From Phallusia fumigata (Eukaryota; Chordata; Ascidiacea; Phlebobranchia; Ascidiidae): a DNA stretch of 21,818 nt. The translations under genes were made by a program, and so were the position numbers. The notes under the pieces are model-generated. The model was not told where the DNA came from and did not search any database. It saw only the letters and a list, made by a program, of their open reading frames with translations. Shown here one piece after another: positions 8,187-18,008 of the stretch (its first letter is position 1; every line of letters starts with the position of its first letter). The stretch is taken from contig QXVZ01031557.1 in assembly GCA_008931825.1 (NCBI GenBank), forward strand, positions 7,355 to 29,172, given 5' to 3'.

Positions 8187-10089
8187 TGTGAAGATAGGAT
8201 TGATTGCAAACTTTGCCTAAAAATATGACTTGACTCAATGTTTTAACAAACAAATGCATTAAATTTGTTTTTTAAGAGACAATATATTTGGATCTAATAC
8301 CTCTGTGGCGACAACGCTTTATAGGGTGCACGGTATATGCGCTTATGAGTTATTATTGCAGGTGTTTTCTAAGCATTTGACGTATTGCATTAAGGTAACC
8401 ACGTGCTATATGTGAGAAATCTGTCCTTGGTAGCGCTTTAACCTTCGTACACGTTTTGCACAATTTGCACTAGTGGTCACTACACCTTCAACATCAAACA
8501 AAAATAACCTGTTTGGGTAACCTTACTTTATCAGGTTAAACATATCACTTTGTATGTTTGAAACTGTTTACGTGCATCCCTGCCCTTAGCTAAGTGTTCT
8601 CACGTCAACTTCTGAAGACTGACACCATTCGTCAGCGTTTCTGTCGTCCGAAAAAAATAGACTTTTCCTGAAACATTTCCTTAAATATTATGCTGCGGGG
8701 ATGATCGATTCTCCAGACACATTCGCTAAACACAGCTGGATAAAGGCAGCTGGACCCGCGGAAAAGTGTTTATTGTCTAAAGTTTGCAGCAATCCGTCTC
8801 AAATTTGAAGTTCCATCATCAGTGGTTAACCCCTGCATACCAGGGAAATGCGCAATAATATGCCCAAGTTCAATCTTTCTAATAATTTTCCGAAGTATTT
8901 CTGTCTCTTGGTGAACTTTTGTAGGGGCTTAGAGCGTTGGTCCTTGTCACGTTAAATCCGGTGGATATAAAGGCGACACGTCTGTGGTTACTTTGAAATC
9001 TGATACATGACCTTTTGGGGTTGGTTTTGAGTGTCACGAATTTGATGGAGAGACGACTTGTTTGATATTTGACAGGAATTAAGCATATGCCGAAATCATT
9101 GCTCCACAACCGCGGTATCGACCACAGAAAGTCGTGCAACCCAACACACCCGATCCTTCCTGTGTCTGGGTTTTTCATTTCCTTTGCCAGAGATATTGTA
9201 TGCACATTTTAATGCAAACGTTTCAACAATCGCGGTTGTCATCATCAGTGTTTGCTTAACGCGTTAGCTTAAAACTATTTTTGCCAGAAAAACATACAAT
9301 CCCATGTTAGTAAGTATATCAAGTATCAGGCAAAGTAATTGTTTTCAACGTTTCTGTATTGAATGAAATCACTGCAGTTCAATAAAAATATTAGCTTTAA
9401 TTTGTGTAAAATTGTCTATTATTGTTAGTTATGAATCATTATCTGAACAAACAGCGATATTTATCTGAAGAAACAAAAAATAGGAACAGTAAGTACGAAA
9501 TAGCTTGTCACGAAAACGTTGAACTGGGTTGAAGGCGCGAAGGTTTGAACATCCCCAGTAGTGACTCACATAACTGACATCTAGTGGGCATAACATCTAC
9601 ATACGTTAAACCAAGTTTTTTGCCAAGGCAACCAAATCGGAATTTTAAAGAAACTTACAGCGTTGAAAGTGTTTGAACAGCTGAATGTTAAAAATGTTTA
9701 GCTAAGTATTTTTCAAAGATGGAAACAGCATCTTTCTCATCGGTGTTTCCAGAAAACACTCTCTGTTTTTAAGCAGTTTGTGCACAACTTGTATTCTGTA
9801 ATGTTGACTACTTGCGGATTGTGACGCTCTCTCCAACATCTGTTACGTCACCGAGGAAGATCTGGAGACAATTCTAGAACACGAAAAGTTGTTTCACTTT
9901 TGTTATTGATGTTTAGGTGAAAAGCTCACGATGGTAATGTGCAAAAATCGTAATAATCGCTAACCGTCTTGTTAAAAACGATTTCCGTCCATTCACGTGA
10001 GGTTACACGGGTAAAAAACGGTCTATCGGGATTATACAAAGGTCAATTGACGTCCAATGGGTAACATGAGGTCAAATTAAACAATTTTT
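8187..10089. other. Intergenic DNA, no gene recognised
   Basis: This lies between the methyltransferase 5' end and the NLR 3' end. An acceptor-like TATTTTTAG just upstream of the methyltransferase ATG (- strand, near 8218) could be its trans- or cis-splice site. A 33-codon open stretch on the + strand (about 9812-9912, containing YVTEEDLETILEHEK) has a coding look but no flanking splice sites. No stretch elsewhere resembles a known protein. Confidence 0.55.
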
Positions 10090-11930
10090 TTAAGGTTTGT
10101 ATGTATTCCAGCCACTTGGGAATAGTTTAACATCCGCCATACTCACGTTAGACGGAAGTGCATCGTGTTCTGCCTTCAGCAATCTGTAGCCTTGTCTAGT
10201 GACGTCACAGTACATGATTACCAACCAAACCTTAAATTTGGGTAAGCACCTACTCAGCGCTTCCACGTCATCGTCTGTGACAGTCACGTGATCCAGGAAA
10301 AATCCCCTCATCTGAAACTACAGATATACTGTCTGTCACAAGGGGGCGCAACAAACGCGATGGATTATGCTCATAACGAGTGGTGCATACAACTCCACTA
10401 TTCCAACGTGTTGGCATAACCTTTCCTTTGACGTCGTAAAAGCAGGAAACTCGGTTGTGTAATCGAAGTGTGCGGGTCAGAATTTTTTGTTTAAACCTAT
10501 TTCATTTTTTATGTAGCGATTTGAATGTTATTTGACCTGAAAAGGAGGACCTGAATAGAACGTCGAAACGTCGGTACGCAAAAATGCAATTGCCAGATGG
10601 ACCTTTTTATGCAATATATACAAATCCTGGTAGCAACAGTTTTTTAAACATCCTCTTCACCAAACTGCTGAGGATTATGCAAAAACTAGAATGACAAGTT
10701 TTCTCGTTAAGACAATAGTTTATGTTGTTATGTCCGGGCACCGTTATAACATTAGTCCGCACCACAAACTTCAAACCAAAACTTGTACGAACTTCATGTG
10801 GAAGCTTATACAGCGCACGAGCAAGAAGTCCGACACTGTTTCCTGTCACTTTGCAACCTCTCAAATGCAGACAGCGGATGTTTGCCAAACATTCGCCAAG
10901 ATTCTCAGCTATCTCATCGTCCAGCATTGGAATTCCAAGGTCCAGCAGATCAAGCTGTCACAATCACAAACGTAATTAGGAATCAACCGAACGGTTTCAA
11001 ACAGTTTAGTTGTCTATCACCAGTTTTTACTGAACTAACAGAGTTGTCCTAAACTTTTTTGCGAAGTAAATAAAGTTGAGGATTTAAGGCAGAGATCCGC
11101 AACCGTTCTTGTTGTCATTATGCATTTTATTTTAGGTTTAGATATCAATCAAATCAGTCTAGTTCGAAAGATTCACCGTCAAACCTGATAATACTTTACT
11201 TATTAGAAAACCAATTCTAGTAAATTTGGTGAAGTTTGGCGCGCCAGTTTGGCCCGCCACCCCGGTTGTAAAACACTGGTTATTGTCGGATCAAACAATT
11301 AAGCTGCGTGGGTTGGTGGGGTCTTAATACGCCAAAAATGTTATTCAAGCACATAAGAAAACCTGGCATCGGTTCATTACCTTCACTGGCATTTTACCAA
11401 TAGTTCGTACAACTGCCAGCAACCCAGAATGCGGGATGTATTCGGCCACAAGTACAAGTTCACGAAGATTTGGAACAGCACAAGATATTTCAGCCGTTAA
11501 CCTTTCGCTCATCCGCAAGTTGCTGTCGCCCAGGACAAGTTTCAGTCGATGTTTCTTCAACGTTAAAGTCTATATCGTGAATGTAAAGGTCAGACAGTTA
11601 TTTTCTTCGGGAAGTTACATTTAAATATTGTGAGTGAAACTGTTGTTTGTTGCATGAATTTGTCTTAGTCAGTTCTACTTGGTTTTAACCTGCTGCAAAC
11701 GACGATTTAATTTGGACAATTTACTGAAGACATTGTTCACAAAATGTTATCAGCAAAACATAACCAACCTTCCTGGGAAGTTTACCGATAGCTTCCACGA
11801 CACTGCTAAGCACAGACTCGTCGGTTCCAGTGCTGGCGAGAATCAGGGAGTCGAACTTGCCAACGCATTTCGCCATCTCCTCAGCAACTTCCTCACTGAT
11901 CTTGTTTCCGCGCAGGTCAACCGAAGACAT
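10090..11930 (-). CDS. LRR exons of the NLR gene (four phase-0 modules)
   Basis: Exons 11769-11930 (162 nt), 11381-11554 (174 nt), 10793-10954 (162 nt) and 10090-10311 (222 nt with the stop) all begin in phase 0. The first three end in an equivalent motif: AIGKLPRK, TIGKMPVK and ALYKLPHE. Each holds about two repeats of the ribonuclease-inhibitor type, with LxLxx spacing followed by an amphipathic helix. The last module degenerates into a unique tail ending NTYKP. The in-phase modular layout allows exon gain, loss or skipping without a frameshift. Confidence 0.8.
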
Positions 11931-14750
11931 CTGAAACATTAATCTGTATCTGTTTGTTTGCGCAACAACAGGTCGAAGTTTGCAGGGAGGCAGTTGTCAA
12001 AGTCCTGAAGGCAAAAATATGTTAAACGAACACTTGGAAAAGACACCTTTTTGGCAATTTGGCGACATGTCCAGCTGATGCTGCAAACTTAATAATTAGA
12101 AAAACCAACCAACTAATTTACCCCCAAACACCATTTTAGGTAGGTTATGAAATTCAATAAGGTTTTCGTACGCCAGGAAGTAATTTCATTACCTTTGTCA
12201 TTTTATAACAGTCCAAATGGATTAAAATAAAACATAAAAACTAAAGAAAAAGAAAAACACAAACGGTGCCCATACCTTCAGGTCGTTCACATCTGCGATC
12301 TCTTTGAATATAAGCAAAGCCGCGTCGTCCTGGAAACGCGGTGAACTCATAATGCCGAGACTCAAGGTCATGTCATGTGATCTGGCAAGGTGTGACAGAG
12401 CTCTGACGTCAGCAGGGAAAATTTTGTCAGCAAGTTGGACTTTGTTTGGGAGGTGTTCGGCCACACGGGTCATCATGTCATCGTGGTTTGCTTCCCGCAT
12501 CCATCTCCCGACGCGGAACAGTGCCTGGATTCGTTCGTCGTAACCGTTGGCGAATTTCGCTTCGCGGGCCATCGCTTCCGCTATTCTCATCAGGTGTTCC
12601 AGTTTTTTCTCACTCACGAGAATTTTTTCCCCTTGTTTTATCCGTCGCCTAATGAATTTGCATATATAGCGTTTTGTGACGTCACACATGCCAAACAGAC
12701 AGGATGACATCATTTCCCATCTTGAGGAAGCCATAGTTTCCGAACTGACCTCACGCATGAAAACTTTATCATCCAAAGTCGTCACGGCGTGGATTGAAGC
12801 AAGAAGACATTGACGGAACCGATGCTGGAACTTGTACCTCTGTTGGATCCCTTGTTTTACCTGTGGGTCCAAAAATCTTCCTTTAACTCGGGCCCCCAAA
12901 TCTTCCAAACCTTCATCGATGACCGGTTTCCCTTCCACAAAACTTTTCCAGGCTGCTTTACACAGTTGAGGCAGTTTATCATCCAACAAACTTTTCTTAT
13001 CCATTTTATCCTTAAGTTTTTTGATGTTGCACTGCAGTCCCATACACAGGAAGTTGCTAATAGAATAGTGGGCCAATTCTTTGATTGCCGTTGAATGAAG
13101 TATGACAGCGAAAAATGGCATTTGACAGAGCTGACGAACTTCTGGGTGACTTTCTAGAACTTCCTGTGCGCTGTCGTCGGATGAGCTCGGGGCGAAACTA
13201 CGACTAAATTTCTTGTGGATTTCACTGCTTAGAGGCAGAACTTGAAAAACCGTTTCGATTGTAAATTTTTTTCTTATCGTGTTCAACGCATGTATATTAG
13301 CCGTCCACAACTTTTTGGCTCGGGGAAAAACTTCCCCAGAAAGCAAGTTGCTCAAATGCGTGTAACCGGTTTCAATGGAACTCTCGCGTTTTAGCCGCTT
13401 CACATCAATCTCGTCCAGAGCGTCAAATACAAGCAGCACGTCATCCCTACCATCCAAGCCCTTCAACTCGGTAAGAAACTTCTCATCAATCCTAGACTCG
13501 TCCAGAAGGAATCGCGAGATGGTTCGCGGCTTTTCCAGATCCAAACTCCCGCACTGAAAGCTGAAAATATACTTGATGTCATCCTGTGCAATTGCATAGG
13601 AAAGAAAAATTTTGCTTGAGCAAGTTTTTCCACTTCCGGCCGCCCCAACCAGCCACACACTGTTTTTAATCAGATTGCGGGAATTTTGGCGTGCTTCATC
13701 GGTCGTATGGATCTTGGATTTTTCCTCGGCCACACTTTCGGCCTCTGCGAAGAATTCTTCCACGGTAAATAATTTCTCTTGAGGCACCTCGCCACGGTTG
13801 ATTGCGCTTGACGCTGATTGGCTGTCAGCTTGTTTGCAGTATTCCAATGTGATGAATTTTTTTGGGCCGTTCATGTCGTCCACTATGTCAAAAGTTTGAT
13901 TCACCAGTTTTCCTGCTTCGACTTTCGCAATCTTTGTAAGATCTTGACTCACAGAACTGCTTGACCATACTAAATAACGAATGAAGAAGCATTACCAAGT
14001 TTTAAAGTTTCCACAAGCCTGCCAGGCATTTTGATTAAATGCTGCGAATAAATCCTTGTTAAAAGTGAAGTACGTAACCCGGTGAAACAAGAACTATGGG
14101 TGTCCAACGATAGGTGGATTAGGAAATTGTTTTATGCTACCACACCAAGTAACTTAGCACTTTAGCTTAGTAAAAAAGAAAACACGTAAAGTAAATCAGC
14201 TGCAAATCCGTTGACTTGTTTGTGTTCTGAAAGGAGTTTCAGTTGAACAAAAGTATAAAAACCTTCTGACAGTCAGGGTGACTTACCAACTGCGGTTTGG
14301 AGAAGGGGCGGAGATGCAGCGCCACTTTCCTGTCAGAAAACTTGGATAAAATAAACAAAACTAAAAGATTAATAAAAGGTAGTTTCCTACCACATGTGGA
14401 TGGTGCTGTTGTCTGTTTGTGGTTGTTGGTTCTGGTTGATCAATCACTTCTTTCGGGTCTGTAAAATCAATACGAAAACTTGTGTTTTTGATTAAATTTT
14501 ACTCTTAATGTTTTGTGTGAAGCAATTTACATTATCGCCTGGCTTCAAAAGTGTTGAAATATGCCATAGGTTTTTTTTACTTACCGGTTTGGCTTTCCGT
14601 CAGAACTCGGCTACAACCAGGAGCTTCCTCTTCTTGAATTTTAGTTTTTTCTGTGAACAAGAGTCCATAAGACGTATTTGAGTAAGTCTGTAATATCGCT
14701 TGGTCTCGGATTCTCCGGAAGTTGATGTTATAGCTTTGATTTATAGCCAT
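10090..14750 (-). CDS. NACHT-LRR (NLR-type) receptor, eight exons, 896 residues
   Basis: NLRs are cytosolic STAND ATPases that sense microbial or damage signals. The exons in coding order are 14585-14750, 14391-14458, 14287-14329, 12276-13969, 11769-11930, 11381-11554, 10793-10954 and 10090-10311. Phases agree throughout, for 897 codons with the TAA. Residues 1-190 match no effector domain I know. The NACHT core is in exon 4: Walker A GAAGSGKT (201-208) and Walker B VLLVFDALDEID (270-281). From residue 658, exons 5-8 carry ribonuclease-inhibitor-type LRRs such as SSVDLRGNKISEEVAEEMAK and LHLRGCKVTGNSVGLLARAL. Exon 6 could instead begin at 11569 (acceptor GATATAG), adding five residues. The start ATG at 14750 follows CTGTTTTGAG, possibly a trans-splice acceptor, so further 5' exons cannot be excluded. 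No stop or frameshift is seen. Confidence 0.88.
12276..13969 (-). CDS. NACHT exon of the NLR gene
   Basis: This single 1694-nt exon encodes residues 93-657 of the receptor. It contains the P-loop, Walker B, the helical and winged-helix parts of the STAND module, and a helical linker before the LRRs. It begins after acceptor GTTATTTAG (phase 1) and ends AAG|GTATGG (phase 0). One large exon for NACHT followed by small LRR exons is the usual layout in animal NLR genes. Confidence 0.9.
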
Positions 14751-17700
14751 CTCAAAACAGGGTCACATTAATGTGCTGCGTCATTGGCGAAATGGCCATC
14801 TAGCGGAAAGGGAATATTTGCGCTAACAGGCTGCACACAACAGTCAAACGTGTCGCTATAAAAACATTCCGACAAAGTTTAAATGTTATAGCTCACAAGG
14901 TGAAAGGCTGCTAGATTAACTGAGAATTGAACTATGGTTTAGAACAGGCCTTGAAATAAAACACGCAAAACAAATATATTCATGACCACAAATACTGTTA
15001 AAGGCGTCCCATTCAGAAAATATCTACCCTTTACGCCCGGCCGTTGGTCTTTCACACATGACAATCTCTGGTGTATGTACCAATCGGCCGATGGTAGGCG
15101 CCCACATTACTCCCTTGCATGTAAGTTAAGTTTGCCGATGGTATTTACGTGCCTGGCCCTTACTCTGAAAAACCATACACCGTTTGTCCGAAGATCAATG
15201 GCGGTCTGGTGCAAAGAATTATGATAGAAAATACCAAGTTGGGCCATTACGATTATGTACGGTGTTAAAATAGTTGCTTGTGCACTGCGCGAAACTGCAT
15301 CTTTGTTCTTTATATTAGTAAGGTTTCAACGCAATTCCAAATAGGCGAGGAGGATCTTACAAGCTGCGTTAATAATTTCCCACCTTCAAAATCTTCATTC
15401 GTGAACGATTCGGGAGTTATGCTTTCGTCAGAGGAACATTTCTGGATCGGTGATCCGTTTGTGGAATCACAATCGTCGTTTGACACGTCATCCCTGGGTT
15501 GAATCATATTTATCAGCTAACAGGTTTTGCACACCGGTCTATAAAGCAAAAACAAACAGACACTGTTTCGTGATGATAATTTTATCAGCTATATCAACCC
15601 TCATTTGCCAGATATGAAATCATTCCAACACCGCCTTTGCAATTATCTTAACCATTTCATCAATAAGCGTTTACCGCCAGTGCAAACAGACAGTTCCCAC
15701 AAATTTCTGATAACTCTGAACGATTCCATTTCCTGTCGCCTGTATTTTCTCGCTACAAGAAACCTGTTGTGTCTAGTCTTTTCACCACCTGAGTTCAAAT
15801 TGTTTTCAGCGTCACAGAAACCTTTGTTGGTGTTCTGTGACAAAAGCGGCGTTAGTCCTAATTCTTGTCAAACTCGTACACTTGTCACCTTACTTGTTAG
15901 TTAGCTTTACCTTACCAACTTGCCCTGCTATTATGAACCGTTACAGCCTTTCACTTCACTACTCGCATAATTTCCGGCCCGCGTTGAATGGCTGCAGCAC
16001 CTACACAAGAGCGCATTGTTCTCCGAATGTCACCGCGCAACCTTGGCATGGCATTGCCGATTGAAACTTGAAACAACGCAACATTTCCCGTCAACCAATC
16101 ACATCCCGCCGCGGTATGTTTCTATTTTCACCTGTTTCCCTCAGCAACCGATTCAACAATCAACTTCTTGAACGTTGATCGGTGCCCAGGCATTTACGTG
16201 TGAGCAAGCATAACTGCGCCGCGCGGAAACTAGTGGGTTACACCAAGCTTGCCCACACAGTTAAACACAATCACTGTCGGGTTCTAGTGACTGTCGCGTC
16301 ACCAACTTCCATGTCATAACCCAAGAGTCGGCAAAAACCAAGATCAACAAGCCGTACTATGTTCTACTTACACATAATGTTCTCCTTACTGTTTACAATG
16401 TTGTTAAAATCTGTGAATTAAGGATATTTTATTCAGACTATCTTCTTATTCAGCTAAAGATAAACTAACAAGGGTTGGGGTTTCCGAATCACGCCACTAG
16501 CGGTACACTAAGGTGATGAACTGACAACTTTGTGTCCCAAACATATGTTGGACGATTATTGATCACATAATGTGAACTTTTATTCAGTGTGGGTGGCACA
16601 CCGCCATGACTTGGGCCGGGGAACATTTACGGCGGCAGTTTGCTTAAACAGCAACCGCGCGCCACATTTTCGCCCCGTGACTTGCTATGCCACGGTTTAA
16701 GGGGAGTCTAGAATAAACGAACAAAAACACAACACACAACAAACGAAGCGTGTCGGGGTAAACGCGCACTGTTTATAACGTCACCGAAACAAAAATTCAT
16801 GGCCATAAAAATTGATTTCTTTGCTATTCATTGGATTCAAATTGAAAGCGCAAGATTTGTTAGGCGCGGGTTAGGGATTGTGACGACACAAACACGATGC
16901 GATATTGGGGGAGGGGGGTTCACAGTTGAAAATAAAAAACGGAGTTAGATGTTATACGTCACAGCAAACCCGTCCCGAAGAAAAAGCGGAAAAATAAAAG
17001 AAACTTCATTGGGTGAAAAAGGCATCGGCTGAGGAGCGGTGCTGGTAGGTAAATCAAGATAACTGCTGGGTCACTTCGGGTGGCGCTGCATACACGATTG
17101 GGGGTTTTGTGGGTGCAACAAGGGGGAGGTGGGCTGAGATGCGGTAAAACAACAAACACACGATACTGGAACATTACATGTTGCGGAACAATTGCTTGCA
17201 GCTGCCATGATACGGAATTGATATAAGTTAGCAGCAAGTGACGTATCCCGGCCACACACAATATCGCGGCACTTATGCGTGTGTGGCTTGTAATAAAAGT
17301 GGTGTACGTTTGGTGGCAGTGTTTTGCTTCATTCTGTGCTGAGTTGGTGCCAAGGCTTGGCCCCGTGGATGTAATTTAGGAAAGCACCATCACATATTCC
17401 TCTGCAAAAGGAAACATAAATGTTAGAAATATTGTAAAAGATTCGGGTTATTTTAAAAAAGGTTATTCACAGCTACTTCGAAATTAATATTTAAGTTTAC
17501 CGAGGATGGTTTCTTGTTATCAATTTGGTTTGAGTTTACCAGAATTTTGAAGTTGTCGCGGCCGGGCCCGCTTCAATTTCGCTGCAACCAATCAGGTTGG
17601 ATGTTGATTTTCAAATAATCCAATTAGGTGAAGGATCTCGAAACGAATCAAGTTGGTAAAAGGTGTAAATTTGTATTTTCGCCAACTGGCTTTTATCGAC

Positions 17701-18008
17701 AGTTTTTTCCACCGCAGTTTCTGCAATTTTCTTTACAACACAGACAAATCGAACGACCGAAATTTGAAACAGTTCACAGCAATTTGGATAGTTTCTGGTT
17801 TTAAATATGAGCAAAACTTACAATTTGGATGTTTCCGACAAAATTTTGGCACCAATTTCATGGCGGCATACGTTTGTAAAATGAAACATGAGCAACTGAT
17901 TGCTCAAAACTTTTTGCAGTTGCGCGGAAATTGGTGGTACTGCCGATACTTCGATGAGAAAGAGTTCAACATAAAAAGTTTTTGTTGCACGAACACGACA
18001 GCTTAAAG
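14751..18008. other. Long intergenic region between NLR start and SYNCRIP/HNRNPR 3' end
   Basis: This should contain the NLR promoter on its left side and the 3' UTR of the RNA-binding-protein gene on its right side. G-rich runs occur near 16906-16920 and 17120-17135. Apart from the weak candidate exon at 15361-15507, no frame looks like a gene. The 117-codon + strand frame at 17653-18006 begins at TTG and is antisense to the probable 3' UTR. Confidence 0.5.
15361..15507 (-). CDS. Candidate 5' exon, unassigned
   Basis: ATG at 15507 opens 49 codons rich in Asp, Ser and Glu (MIQPRDDVSNDDCDS at the start, EDFEGGKLLTQL at the end), up to donor CTT|GTAAGA in phase 0. The composition is unlike the surrounding AT-rich DNA. 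The phase would join the NLR exon at 14750 without a shift, so it could be an upstream or alternative first exon of that gene. No domain is recognised and it could be chance. Confidence 0.2.

Noticed and set aside
8187-8259. Upstream extension of the - strand methyltransferase frame
   Set aside because: It exists only because the frame is shifted; the conserved start is the ATG at 8186 in a different frame.
8879-9205. 108-codon - strand open frame
   Set aside because: No motif, no plausible splice or start context, and length expected by chance in this region.
10199-10206. TGACGTCA palindrome (CRE-like); another at 12678-12685
   Set aside because: Both lie inside NLR coding exons and encode CDVT; regulatory use cannot be supported.
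10555-10576. AACGTCGAAACGTCGG motif resembling sequences seen in some repeat elements or ribozyme-bearing retroelements
   Set aside because: The conserved hammerhead core (CUGANGA) is not intact and no paired stems could be drawn.
12004-12060. Possible extra NLR exon on the - strand (acceptor TTGCCTTCAG, frame DFDNCLPANFDLL)
   Set aside because: There is no donor before the TAA, and the peptide does not follow the LRR pattern of the neighbouring exons.
15605-15843. - strand frame with an RHNRFLVARKYRRQEMESFR-like sequence
   Set aside because: Its possible donor (GTAAAC, phase 1) does not match the phase of any nearby acceptor and no domain is recognised.
17653-18006. 117-codon + strand open frame
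   Set aside because: It starts at TTG, has no recognisable motif, and lies antisense to the probable 3' UTR of the SYNCRIP/HNRNPR gene.
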